In this document: positions 1 to 8,347 of the stretch, piece after piece
How positions within the stretch are numbered: position 1 is the stretch's first letter
Layout of the letters: each line of letters starts with the position of its first letter
From: Shewanella woodyi ATCC 51908
GTDB lineage: Bacteria > Pseudomonadota > Gammaproteobacteria > Enterobacterales > Shewanellaceae
Assembly (NCBI RefSeq): GCF_000019525.1
Contig: NC_010506.1
Location: 5,022,001-5,086,000, forward strand
Reading direction: 5' to 3'
DNA: 64,000 bases
The notes under the pieces: generated by a model
What the model saw: only the letters and a program-made list of their open reading frames with translations
Databases searched by the model: none
Told to the model about the DNA's origin: nothing
Translations under genes and position numbers: made by a program

Positions 1-407
1 AAAGCGCTATCACTTAATCCAAGCGCACTTAACCCAAGTCCATTTACGGTTGCCAGTTCAATTGTGCCTAAGTTTGCTTGGGTATTACCTCTACCACTAA
101 CTTGGTTAATACCAATTAAACCTTGGGCGCCGACAAAAGCCTGGCTTTCAATAACGCTGGAGTTAATGGACTCATATTCATCGAGGATTGGATCGTTGAA
201 CAAACTTTCCTGAATGGATAACAAGGTGACGCTAGGGCCAATGCTGTGAGCATTGGCTTGTACATTTTGATCCCCCGCAGCGATATTAACCGCGGTGCGC
301 CCCTGTACATTTTGAAACGATCCTGAGCCTATACTGCTCGTTTGATCTGTGTAAGCCGAGTGGGAGAGTCCCATCATAGACAGGGCTACAAAGTATCGAA
401 TATCCAT
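1..407 (-). CDS. Secreted Fap-like (functional amyloid family) protein, C-terminus beyond window
   Basis: The gene starts with ATG at 407 and runs off the left edge; 135 codons are visible. The N-terminus is hydrophobic and looks like a signal peptide (about residues 1-19). Residues 36-53 read GRTAVNIAAGDQNVQANA, and a second related block further on reads GLIGINQVSGRGNTQAN. The spaced pattern G..(V/I)N..(A/S)G..N.QAN is typical of Fap amyloid subunits and the accessory protein FapE of Pseudomonas. The family call is therefore an inference from the repeat pattern. A sigma-54 promoter lies 38 bp upstream and a sigma-54 activator gene precedes it on the same strand, so the gene is probably switched on by that regulator. 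It could also be another repeat-bearing adhesin, since the C-terminus is not visible. Confidence 0.6.
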   Translation of the reverse strand, partial: MDIRYFVALSMMGLSHSAYTDQTSSIGSGSFQNVQGRTAVNIAAGDQNVQANAHSIGPSVTLLSIQESLFNDPILDEYESINSSVIESQAFVGAQGLIGINQVSGRGNTQANLGTIELATVNGLGLSALGLSDSA

Positions 408-444
408 ATTTCACTCAAATCCATGTGTGTAGACTTAAGTAAGT

Positions 445-460
445 AGCAATTGCGATGCCA
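445..460 (-). promoter_or_regulatory. Sigma-54 (-24/-12) promoter
   Basis: On the minus strand the sequence reads TGGCATCGCAATTGCT. It matches the RpoN consensus TGGCAC-N5-TTGCW at all but one position, with the required 10 nt between the invariant GG and GC. It points at the Fap-like gene, whose start is 38 bp downstream. An adjacent bEBP gene with an intact GAFTGA loop supports it. TCTTATTTTT motifs at 513, 559 and 578 lie upstream and could be activator sites, but this is weak. Confidence 0.8.
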
Positions 461-572
461 AAAAAATAAACCTTATATTTCAATATATTAGTTAGAATCG
501 GATTTCTTACCGTCTTATTTTTGAGATCGCAATTTTATAAGTTATTGTTTTTTAATAATCTTATTTTTTATC

Positions 573-1913
573 TTAATTCTTATTTTTTAGACACAGCTCC
601 TCTGACTGGTCAATATCGTGTTTTTCCAATAGTCGGTACAAGGTAGCTCTAGAGATCTGAAGGTGCACGGCAGCCTGCTCTGCGTGGCCATTACTAAACT
701 GCATTGCATTAATAATTGCCGTTCGCTCAACTTGATTTTTCAACACCTTTAATGGCAACAGCTCTACCTCTTTAATGCTAAGTAGATCCAATGCAGCTGC
801 ATTTACCCTACCTTTATCGCTTAATACCACAGCACGTCTCACTCGGTTTATCAGTTCACGCACATTACCAGGCCAATCATGCCTTTGAAGTGCACGGCAT
901 GCATCATCGGTCAGATGACAACCTGGAAAATCAAACTCCCTAGCAAACACATCAACAAATTGTCTGGCTAAAGGGAGGATATCTTCACTGCGCTGTTGCA
1001 AAGTCGGAGTATTGAGCGTAACGCCATTAAGACGATAGTAGAGATCTAACCTAAACTCCCCTTTCGAGATCGCAACATCGAGATCAATATGAGTCGCAGC
1101 CAAAATACGAACATTAGCTTTACAAGCACCAGTGCCTCCTACTTTGTCGAACACACCTTCTTGCAGAAAGCGTAGCAAATTAGCTTGCTGATCCAACGGA
1201 AGGTCGCCAATTTCATCAAGAAAGAGTGTGCCAGTATCTGCTAACTCAATTTTTCCTTTTCGCTCAGCCACAGCGCCAGTAAAAGCCCCCCTAGCATGAC
1301 CAAAAAGTTCAGATTGCACTAACCCCGATACCATAGAGCCACAATTCACGGCAACAAAAGGCCCTGAAGAACGACGTGACTCTTGGTGAATGTTAAGTGC
1401 GACCAACTCTTTACCAGTGCCACTTTCGCCACGGATCAAAACTGGAATATCGGTCGGTGCGACACGACTAATCTGCTCATCCAGAGCCTGCATAACAGGA
1501 GAGTGGATCAACATAGATTCATTTTCTGATTTTAAACTTGATTGGCTTATTCGTTTCAGAGTAGAAAGACCGGAGGCATGACCTAACATCCTAAAAAATC
1601 TTCCGTGATCTATAGGCTCAGTATGGTAATCCCAAGCGTACTTACCTATTACTCTTTTGATATCTGTATTTTTAAGCTGTTGGCGATTGACGATAATTAC
1701 AATTAGCATGTGGGAGTGGATCCCATCGAGTAAACGCTCGATCAATATAAGATCGCTACAACCTCTTAGATCTATGACTCCCAGATGTTGATTGCTTTCA
1801 CAAATCCCTTCCAACTCTTTAAAATCACAATGAGTGATCTGATATCCATCTCTTTTGATACTCTGATACAAGCAATCATCATAGTGTTGACTGACTAACA
1901 GAAGGTTCTTCAT
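573..1913 (-). CDS. VpsR-like sigma-54-dependent transcriptional regulator
   Basis: This 446-residue protein has three parts. Residues 1-120 form a degenerate receiver-like domain of the VpsR type, with motifs GVIDLR and YAWDYHTEP. Residues about 135-360 are an AAA+ sigma-54 interaction domain with Walker A GESGTGKE, the sigma-54 contact loop GAFTGA and Walker B LFLDEIGDLP. The C-terminus is a Fis-type helix-turn-helix (AAVHLQISRATLYRLL). VpsR of Vibrio cholerae binds c-di-GMP and controls biofilm matrix genes; a similar role here is inferred. The intact GAFTGA loop and the sigma-54 promoter 113 bp downstream of its stop suggest it activates the Fap-like gene. ATG at 1913 is preceded by a G-rich ribosome site. 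Confidence 0.85.
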   Translation of the reverse strand: MKNLLLVSQHYDDCLYQSIKRDGYQITHCDFKELEGICESNQHLGVIDLRGCSDLILIERLLDGIHSHMLIVIIVNRQQLKNTDIKRVIGKYAWDYHTEPIDHGRFFRMLGHASGLSTLKRISQSSLKSENESMLIHSPVMQALDEQISRVAPTDIPVLIRGESGTGKELVALNIHQESRRSSGPFVAVNCGSMVSGLVQSELFGHARGAFTGAVAERKGKIELADTGTLFLDEIGDLPLDQQANLLRFLQEGVFDKVGGTGACKANVRILAATHIDLDVAISKGEFRLDLYYRLNGVTLNTPTLQQRSEDILPLARQFVDVFAREFDFPGCHLTDDACRALQRHDWPGNVRELINRVRRAVVLSDKGRVNAAALDLLSIKEVELLPLKVLKNQVERTAIINAMQFSNGHAEQAAVHLQISRATLYRLLEKHDIDQSEELCLKNKN

Positions 1914-2364
1914 TGATCCCCCTAAAAATCTTATTTATAGGTCCAGCCATCCCATTACTACCCTGTTAAGATGACTTGTATGGTACTCTCTCTACTGTCC
2001 CCCTGAGATCAAGTACCAACGAAAACGCCTTACTAAAATACGCCTCAACAACAGATTTTTCTACTTAAATACAGCTAAATCCCATTCACAACCAAAAGCA
2101 AAAGCAAAACTTTACAGTCACCAGTTCGGTAAACATCTAAATAAAAAGCATATAACGCTGAAAGATTTAGTTACAATTGTAACTGGATATCTCTTAAGCA
2201 ATGAGACTGCCACTGAAAGAATAGTGACTATTAAGCTCAATCACTTAGCGTCGACTTTTCATACTAAGCTTGCTGTTGCATACTGTTCATTAGAATACTG
2301 AATAAGCGCACTGTGATGACTTCCCCTAAAAGTAATCACCAAATAACTCACGAATGGACCATCT
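1914..2364. other. Divergent intergenic region with an operator-like palindrome
   Basis: These 451 bp separate the VpsR-like gene (minus) from the pyroglutamyl-peptidase-like gene (plus), so promoters for both should be here. I see no convincing small ORF. The one clear structure is a 16-bp palindrome at 2169-2184, listed separately. Confidence 0.5.
2169..2184. promoter_or_regulatory. Perfect 16-bp palindrome, candidate operator
   Basis: AGTTACAATTGTAACT is perfectly self-complementary. It lies about 180 bp upstream of the 2365 gene and 256 bp from the start of the VpsR-like gene. Its size and symmetry fit a dimeric repressor or activator site. The binding protein is unknown. Confidence 0.4.
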
Positions 2365-3531
2365 ATGAACAGAGTAAGTACTGCACTCCTCTTCAGCGGC
2401 CTATTAAGCCTGCTTCCTAATGCTAATGCTAATGCTCAAATTGATCTCGATATTGAAGAGTCCAGAATTGAAAGTGCCACAGCAACACTTCCTGAGGTAA
2501 CGGCTCGATATCAAGGCATAATTGATAGTTTGAGCTCACAATATCGTCAGGATACGGATGAACTTAGTGTCACCAAGATGGCTGCTAGGCAAGGAGAGCG
2601 ACTGTGGCAGCAGGCAGTAAGAGATGTTCAATCTGGCAATATAGATGACAGACCCCTATATTGGAGTCGTCTTACTATGCTAAAAGAGTTAAAAACGGCT
2701 AAGTCTGGGTTCAATATTGCCCCATGGCAAAGAGAGATACTGCTTAATGCCGTGGAAAAATCCTCCCGCGGTTTCAGTAATATTAAATTTGATGATGACG
2801 CACAAATCAAAATTTTATTAAGTGGTTTCGATCCCTTTTTCCTCGATCGTAATATAGGCCAAAGCAACCCATCAGGCGTGACTGCCTTAGCCTTAGATGG
2901 ATACCTATTTACGGTTGCAGGCAAAAAAGCTCAGATTGAAACTGTGATGATCCCAGTCCGCTTTGCCGATTTTGATGAAGGCCTCATAGAGTCACTACTT
3001 ACCCCTGTATATCGCGAAAATAGTGTCGATATGATATTTACGGTGAGTATGGGCCGGGATGATTTTGACTTAGAGCGTTTTCCAGGGCGTAACAGAAGTG
3101 CTGCAGCACCAGATAACCTAAACGTACTCACAGGTGCCAACAAGCAAAATCCTTTGGCACCTCTCTTTGAAGGAAAAAACTTAAATGGTCCCGAATTTGT
3201 TGAGTTCTCACTTCCTGTTAAAGCGATGCAATCAGCACAAGGAAAGTGGAAAGTGAACGATAACCACAGTGTCACTACGCTAGCGAAAGGCGCATTCGAT
3301 GCCAGCTCATTAGCAGAGCTAGAGAGTGCGACATCGGTTGAAGGCTCTGGCGGTGGTTACCTCTCAAATGAGATCTCTTATCGCGCAGTCCTGCTCGGTC
3401 AGCAGCTAAACAGTCAGATCCCTGTCGGCCACATACATACTCCTAGAGTCTCAGGCTATGATGCAGAGACGGAAGCTGAGATCTTAGCCCAAGTAAAAGC
3501 GATGGTCATTGCAGCTGCTGCAAGTTTATAA
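2365..3531 (+). CDS. Secreted pyroglutamyl-peptidase I (C15) homologue with Ser in place of catalytic Cys
   Basis: A signal peptide (about residues 1-24) is followed by roughly 120 residues without a recognised domain, then a C15-like fold starting at ILLSGFDPF and followed by NPS, both hallmarks of Pcp. The catalytic triad of Pcp is Glu-Cys-His. The matching positions here are Glu237 in DFDLERF, Ser334 in GGGYLSNEISYR and His358 in VGHIHTP. The codon at 3364-3366 is TCA, so the nucleophile is Ser rather than Cys. At 388 residues it is much longer than cytosolic Pcp (about 215). It may be an unusual serine-dependent peptidase or an inactive binding protein. sprT follows after 5 bp and is probably co-transcribed. 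Confidence 0.75.
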   Translation: MNRVSTALLFSGLLSLLPNANANAQIDLDIEESRIESATATLPEVTARYQGIIDSLSSQYRQDTDELSVTKMAARQGERLWQQAVRDVQSGNIDDRPLYWSRLTMLKELKTAKSGFNIAPWQREILLNAVEKSSRGFSNIKFDDDAQIKILLSGFDPFFLDRNIGQSNPSGVTALALDGYLFTVAGKKAQIETVMIPVRFADFDEGLIESLLTPVYRENSVDMIFTVSMGRDDFDLERFPGRNRSAAAPDNLNVLTGANKQNPLAPLFEGKNLNGPEFVEFSLPVKAMQSAQGKWKVNDNHSVTTLAKGAFDASSLAELESATSVEGSGGGYLSNEISYRAVLLGQQLNSQIPVGHIHTPRVSGYDAETEAEILAQVKAMVIAAAASL

Positions 3532-3536
3532 TCAAG

Positions 3537-4187
3537 GTGAACCCAAAGGTGCTCGGTTTTTCCGAGCATCGATTAATAGATGAGCCAGTGGTATTGATGT
3601 TTAACTTATTCCGCCCCTCTAATACTAAAACATTAAGTAAAAAAAACTTAAGAGCGAAATCTAGCACCAATCAAGCTGAGTATTTCAACCTAACACACAC
3701 ATTTTCCTCTGCACTTCATAACCAAGTGGCTCTAAGGGTTCTTGAGTGCTATGACATAGCAGAAAAACAGCTAAAACAGGTTTTTCCGAGACCCGAGATC
3801 AACTTTAAACTCAGAGGAAAAAGTGCGGGTACCGCACACCTACAACAAAACCAACTCAGGTTTAACTCCACCTTGCTGACTGAAAACCAAGATGCCTTCT
3901 TTGAGCAAGTGATCCCCCATGAAATTTGCCACTTACTTGCTCATCAACTCTACGGTAGAGTTAAGCCCCACGGTCGGGAGTGGCAAGCACTAATGGTCAC
4001 CTTATTTAAATTACATCCCAGCACAACCCACAGTATGAATACCCAATCGGTGGAGGGTAAACAGTTCTCTTATCGGTGCGACTGTGGACCCGTTAACCTC
4101 AGTGTCAGACGCCACAACAAGGTTGTCAGAGGCGAAACCCAATACCGATGCAGACGCTGTAAGAGAGAGTTAGTGGCTGACTTATAA
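3537..4187 (+). CDS. sprT: SprT family zinc metalloprotease-like protein
   Basis: The protein has the zinc-metalloprotease motif HEICH (in IPHEICHLLAH) and a C-terminal zinc-ribbon-like set of cysteines (YRCDCG and YRCRRC). This is the SprT/Spartan arrangement. The substrate in bacteria is not established. A GTG start at 3537, just after the upstream stop, gives 216 residues. An in-frame ATG at 3597 would give 196 residues and removes a poorly conserved N-terminus, so the start is uncertain. In Shewanella this gene is usually next to endA, as here. Confidence 0.85.
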   Translation: MNPKVLGFSEHRLIDEPVVLMFNLFRPSNTKTLSKKNLRAKSSTNQAEYFNLTHTFSSALHNQVALRVLECYDIAEKQLKQVFPRPEINFKLRGKSAGTAHLQQNQLRFNSTLLTENQDAFFEQVIPHEICHLLAHQLYGRVKPHGREWQALMVTLFKLHPSTTHSMNTQSVEGKQFSYRCDCGPVNLSVRRHNKVVRGETQYRCRRCKRELVADL

Positions 4188-4199
4188 TACCAATCGGTA
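4188..4199. repeat. Solo end of a TACCAATC-type element (possible MITE remnant)
   Basis: TACCAATCGGTA directly follows the TAA stop of sprT. It matches the terminal inverted repeat of the element at 38050-38315 (TACCAATCAGTA) except for one base, and that element also begins directly after a stop codon. No partner end is visible nearby, so this would be a decayed copy. Confidence 0.35.
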
Positions 4200-4276
4200 G
4201 AATGAGGCTCTTTGCTTTACTGCGTTCATCCCGTAAAATCCCGCTCAAGACAGACAAAGCTCTGCCAACAGCAGTT

Positions 4277-4301
4277 GGAGCCATGGTGCCACCATCGCTC
4301 C
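4277..4301 (+). promoter_or_regulatory. RNA hairpin just upstream of the endA start
   Basis: GGAGC-C-ATGG pairs with CCAT-C-GCTCC around a 5-nt loop with one C:C mismatch. It ends only a few bases before the ribosome site TTAGGGA of endA. It has no T-run, so it is not a standard terminator. It could affect endA translation or mRNA processing; function is inferred. Confidence 0.35.
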
Positions 4302-4315
4302 TTTAGGGATCAAAA

Positions 4316-5071
4316 TTGAAATCGTTAACTAAAATCGGCCCAGCCTTCTTAATAGGTTTAGGGCTATCTTTGCTATTTTCTGCGCCAACTTTTGCCTCAG
4401 GCTCTCACCCAAGCAGCTTTTACCAAGCGAAGAAACGTGCAAAAGAGATCTATGCTCGCTCGCTTCCGGCAACCAGCTTTTACTGTGGCTGTGATATCAA
4501 AATCAATGGAAAGAAATGGCAAACAGATTTTGAAACTTGTGGCTATCAAGTCAGAAAGCAGGAAAAACGTGCAGCCAGAATCGAATGGGAACATATCGTA
4601 CCCGCGTGGGAGTTCGGCCACCAGCGTCAATGTTGGCAGGAGGGAGGACGTAAAAACTGCGGTAAAAAAGATCAACAGTTCAAAAAGATGGAGTCAGATC
4701 TTCATAACTTAGTTCCAGCTATCGGTGAGGTCAACGGCGACAGAAGTAATTATCGATTCAGCCAATGGAACGCCTCACCTGAGCAGTATGGTCAATGTGC
4801 TATGGTGGTTGATTTTAAATCGAGAAAAGCTGAGCCCCCCAGCTATACACGAGGCCAAATAGCGAGAACCTATCTTTATATGCAACAAGCATATGGTTTA
4901 AAAATTGCGAAAAGCCAATTAAAGCTATTTAAGGCATGGGATAAAACCTATCCAGTTGATACTATTGAGTGCAAAAGAGACAGAGAGATAGCTCGCACTC
5001 AGGGGAATCATAACCCCTTTGTAAAAAACCTTTGTGACGCACAAGCAAGAACTCAATCTCTTGCGGAGTAG
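4316..5071 (+). CDS. endA: Periplasmic/secreted endonuclease I
   Basis: This 251-residue protein has a signal peptide (about 1-27) and the endonuclease I domain. Hallmarks are [19 protein letters not shown] with the His of the beta-beta-alpha-metal active site, and [21 protein letters not shown]. Cysteines are spaced as in the disulfide-bonded periplasmic enzymes. EndA/Dns degrades double-stranded DNA outside the cytoplasm. The start is TTG at 4316, supported by the ribosome site TTAGGGA about 6 nt upstream. rsmE begins 8 bp after the stop. Confidence 0.93.
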   Translation: MKSLTKIGPAFLIGLGLSLLFSAPTFASGSHPSSFYQAKKRAKEIYARSLPATSFYCGCDIKINGKKWQTDFETCGYQVRKQEKRAARIEWEHIVPAWEFGHQRQCWQEGGRKNCGKKDQQFKKMESDLHNLVPAIGEVNGDRSNYRFSQWNASPEQYGQCAMVVDFKSRKAEPPSYTRGQIARTYLYMQQAYGLKIAKSQLKLFKAWDKTYPVDTIECKRDREIARTQGNHNPFVKNLCDAQARTQSLAE

Positions 5072-5079
5072 GAATATAG

Positions 5080-5811
5080 ATGAGAATCCCAAGAATATAT
5101 CAGGCATCGCCATTACAAATAGGCAATCAAGTCGAGCTTGATGATGAGCCAGCCTCTCATATCGGCCGAGTACTACGTATGAATGCGGGCGAGCAGATCA
5201 GCTTGTTTAATGGTGATGGCCATGAATACCTGTCAGAGATCATCTCTGCCAGTAAGAAAAATGTCTCTGTTAAGGTCCTATCTTCAACGCTTAATGAAAG
5301 CGAGTCACCACTCCACCTTCACTTAGGACAGGTGATCTCTCGCGGAGATCGCATGGATTTCACCATACAGAAATCTGTTGAACTTGGTGTAAATACTATT
5401 ACGCCACTGTTTTCTGAACGCTGTGGCGTGAAGCTCTCAGGCGAACGTTTAGAGAAAAAAATACAGCAGTGGCAGAAAATAGTAATAGGGGCTTGTGAGC
5501 AGTCTGGTCGTAGTCAGGTACCGGAAATAAGGCCGGCAATGACAATTGAAGCCTGGAGCGCCGAGCAAACTGATGCAACAAAATTGAATCTACACCCAAG
5601 AGCCGCCCACGGCATCGGTGGTTTATCGCTAACATCGCCTAAAGTAAGGCTACTTATTGGTCCTGAAGGCGGACTATCTGAAGCTGAGATTATGATGACA
5701 GAGCAGTATCAGTTTACAGATGTTCTGCTTGGCCCAAGAGTATTAAGAACAGAAACTGCAGCACTCACAGCCATTAGCGCCCTGCAATTAAGATTTGGAG
5801 ATTTGGGTTAA
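5080..5811 (+). CDS. rsmE: 16S rRNA m3U1498 methyltransferase
   Basis: This is a 243-residue SPOUT-family enzyme that methylates N3 of U1498 in 16S rRNA using SAM. The C-terminal knot motifs [13 protein letters not shown] and [13 protein letters not shown] are clear, and the N-terminal PUA-like part contains HIGRVLRM. Family length is about 243, as here. The order endA-rsmE-gshB is the usual Shewanella and enterobacterial neighbourhood. Confidence 0.95.
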   Translation: MRIPRIYQASPLQIGNQVELDDEPASHIGRVLRMNAGEQISLFNGDGHEYLSEIISASKKNVSVKVLSSTLNESESPLHLHLGQVISRGDRMDFTIQKSVELGVNTITPLFSERCGVKLSGERLEKKIQQWQKIVIGACEQSGRSQVPEIRPAMTIEAWSAEQTDATKLNLHPRAAHGIGGLSLTSPKVRLLIGPEGGLSEAEIMMTEQYQFTDVLLGPRVLRTETAALTAISALQLRFGDLG

Positions 5812-5877
5812 CGTCCCCATATCATAATCACCCCAATTTATATCCATCGAATCTCGATGGCAGAAGGAAGTATACAG

Positions 5878-6828
5878 ATGATCAAACTCGGCATAGTGAT
5901 GGATCCCATCAGTGAGATCAATATTAAGAAAGACTCTAGTTTTGCCATGTTACTCGCAGCGCAAAGCCGTGGCTATGAGCTCTTCTATATGGAGATGAAA
6001 GATCTCGCTATGGTTAATGGTAAAGCCATGGCAACCATGCGAAGTTTGAGTGTTCAGCAAGATGAAAACAACTGGTTTGAACTGGGCGAATCTGTCGATA
6101 CTCCACTCGCCGACCTTGATGTGATCTTGATGCGCAAGGATCCCCCTTTCGATACCGAGTTTATCTATGCAACCTATATGCTTGAACGAGCTGAAGAGGC
6201 AGGCGTACTTATTGTCAATAAGCCCCAAAGCCTGCGTGATGCCAATGAAAAACTCTTTACAGCTTGGTTCTCAGAGTTTACCCCTGAAACCATAGTGACT
6301 CGAGACGAGAAGCGGATCCGTCAGTTCTATCAAGAGAAGAAGGACATCATCATCAAGCCGTTAGATGGCATGGGTGGCAGTTCAATATTTAGAGTAAAAG
6401 AAAAGGATCCTAACTTAGGTGTGATTATTGAAACCTTAACTAACCATGGTCAGCAATACACTATGGTGCAGGGTTTTATTCCCGATATCACCTCAGGTGA
6501 CAAACGTATTTTAGTGGTTGATGGTGAGCCAGTGCCTTACTCACTTGCACGTATTCCACAAAAAGGTGAGACCCGTGGTAATTTAGCTGCTGGCGGACGC
6601 GGCGTTGCACAGCCTCTATCTGAGAGCGACTGGAAAATAGCACGCACTATCGGCCCAGAGCTAAAGAAACGTGGACTCATATTTGTTGGGTTAGATGTGA
6701 TAGGTGACAAGCTTACCGAGATAAATGTCACTAGCCCAACCTGTATCAAAGAGATACAAGCAGCGTTCGATGTCGATATTACAGGCATGCTAATGGATGC
6801 TATCGAAGCTCGCATTAAATCGGCATAA
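5878..6828 (+). CDS. gshB: Glutathione synthetase
   Basis: This ATP-grasp enzyme joins gamma-glutamylcysteine and glycine to make glutathione. Visible motifs include IKLGIVMDPI at the N-terminus, IIKPLDGMGGSSIFRV (nucleotide binding) and EINVTSPTCIKEI near the C-terminus. I chose ATG 5878 (316 residues, the same as E. coli GshB). It has the ribosome site AGAAGGAAG about 7 nt upstream, and the family start MIKLGIVMDPI begins there; ATG 5857 would overlap that site. Confidence 0.95.
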   Translation: MIKLGIVMDPISEINIKKDSSFAMLLAAQSRGYELFYMEMKDLAMVNGKAMATMRSLSVQQDENNWFELGESVDTPLADLDVILMRKDPPFDTEFIYATYMLERAEEAGVLIVNKPQSLRDANEKLFTAWFSEFTPETIVTRDEKRIRQFYQEKKDIIIKPLDGMGGSSIFRVKEKDPNLGVIIETLTNHGQQYTMVQGFIPDITSGDKRILVVDGEPVPYSLARIPQKGETRGNLAAGGRGVAQPLSESDWKIARTIGPELKKRGLIFVGLDVIGDKLTEINVTSPTCIKEIQAAFDVDITGMLMDAIEARIKSA

Positions 6829-6839
6829 AGGCACATTCA

Positions 6840-8270
6840 ATGACACTAACACGTTCCCTTTTTACCGGTTTGGCTCTCCTATCTAGTGCCCTATTGGGTA
6901 TTGCCCACGCTAATGACGATAGTCCAGGCCTAACCATGATGGGAACGACACCTAGTGTTCCTAAGAATATTGTTATTATGATTGGCGATGGTATGGGCCC
7001 TGCCTATACCAGTGCTTACCGCTACTACAAAAATAACCCTGATACAGAAGAGATTGAACAGACTGTCTTCGATAGATTACTCGTCGGCAGCGCCAGTACA
7101 TATCCGGCTAAAATCAGCGGTTATGTAACAGATTCAGCAGCAGCGGCAACCGCACTGGCGACAGGAATTAAATCATATAATGGTGCCGTATCTGTCGATA
7201 TCCATAAGCGGCCAATAACAACCATTATGGAGCAAGCCAAAAAGCGAGGACTTGCAACAGGTATTGCGGTCACATCACAGATTAATCATGCAACGCCAGC
7301 GGCTTTCCTTACTCATAATGAGAGCCGTCGAAATTATGATGAGATAGCAAAAAGCCTATTAAATACTGATACTGATGTGATGCTAGGTGGAGGGAAAAGG
7401 TATTTCCCAGCTAAGCTAATTCAGCAGTTCGAAGCTAAAGGCTATCAGTATCTTTCTGATTTTTCCCAACTAGAAACAGCGAGTTCACCTAAGGTAATCG
7501 GCCTGTTTGCTGACGTACAGCTACCTTGGGCTATCAATGAAAGAGGCGCCCACAAGCTGAGTAAGATGACCAGTAAGGCACTGGAGCTCTTATCTAAAAA
7601 CCAAGATGGATTTGTACTGCTGGTTGAAGGCAGCCTTATCGATTGGGCTGGGCATAATAATGATATTGTGACAGCAATGGCTGAGATGGATGAATTTGCT
7701 AATGCCATTGAGGTTGTTGAGCAGTATGCCCGCCAACATAACGATACCTTAATGTTAGTGACTGCCGATCATAATACCGGCGGCTTAAGCATAGGAGCGG
7801 AAGGGGAATATATTTGGAAAACAGATATCATCAATGGTGTGTCAACTAGCCCAGATGTGATAGCTACGCGCGCGCTCAAATACGATGATTGGCAAACAAA
7901 AGTCAGTGATGCTCTAGGCTTTAAGTTAAGTCAGAATGAAGAGACTCAACTCTCGCTAGCTCGCATGCAGGGAGTAGAAGTAATGACTACCGCTATTAAA
8001 AATTTGATAGATACACGTTCATTTACAGGCTGGACAACTGGAGGGCACACTGGAGTTGATGTACAAATATTTGCGTCAGGTCCCGCTTCAACTCTCTTCA
8101 GTGGTTTTCAAGACAACACAGATATCGCCAATAAGCTGATGAGCCTACTCCCCAAAGAAGCTAAAGTGGTGAATCAAGTCAAACAATCATCAACTATCGA
8201 TAAGAGGGTTGAAGTTAATGACATTGAAGTAAACGAGCCTGTCGTTGATACACCTACGCTCAATAACTAA
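6840..8270 (+). CDS. Alkaline phosphatase (PhoA family), exported
   Basis: This 476-residue protein has a signal peptide (about 1-24). The core starts with NIVIMIGDGMGPAY, which holds a metal ligand. YVTDSAAAATALATG carries the phospho-acceptor serine, followed by TADHNTGGLS and WTTGGHTGVDV with metal-binding His residues. It hydrolyses phosphate monoesters in the periplasm. It begins 11 bp after gshB and is probably co-transcribed with it. No Pho box is visible because the gap is so short, so phosphate control of its own is unlikely from this spot. The last 40 residues are acidic and low-complexity. Confidence 0.9.
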   Translation: MTLTRSLFTGLALLSSALLGIAHANDDSPGLTMMGTTPSVPKNIVIMIGDGMGPAYTSAYRYYKNNPDTEEIEQTVFDRLLVGSASTYPAKISGYVTDSAAAATALATGIKSYNGAVSVDIHKRPITTIMEQAKKRGLATGIAVTSQINHATPAAFLTHNESRRNYDEIAKSLLNTDTDVMLGGGKRYFPAKLIQQFEAKGYQYLSDFSQLETASSPKVIGLFADVQLPWAINERGAHKLSKMTSKALELLSKNQDGFVLLVEGSLIDWAGHNNDIVTAMAEMDEFANAIEVVEQYARQHNDTLMLVTADHNTGGLSIGAEGEYIWKTDIINGVSTSPDVIATRALKYDDWQTKVSDALGFKLSQNEETQLSLARMQGVEVMTTAIKNLIDTRSFTGWTTGGHTGVDVQIFASGPASTLFSGFQDNTDIANKLMSLLPKEAKVVNQVKQSSTIDKRVEVNDIEVNEPVVDTPTLNN

Positions 8271-8310
8271 CACAATTAAAAGCTAACACTGTCAATCAAC
8301 TGGGGACTAG

Positions 8311-8337
8311 GGCTTTACTATACACAATAGTAAAGCC
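8311..8337. terminator. Convergent hairpin between alkaline phosphatase and GGDEF-EAL genes
   Basis: A perfect 11-bp stem (GGCTTTACTAT / ATAGTAAAGCC) closes on a 5-nt loop between two converging genes. A T-run is lacking on both sides, so it may be a weak bidirectional terminator or an mRNA-stabilising hairpin. Confidence 0.5.
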
Positions 8338-8347
8338 GAAACATTCA

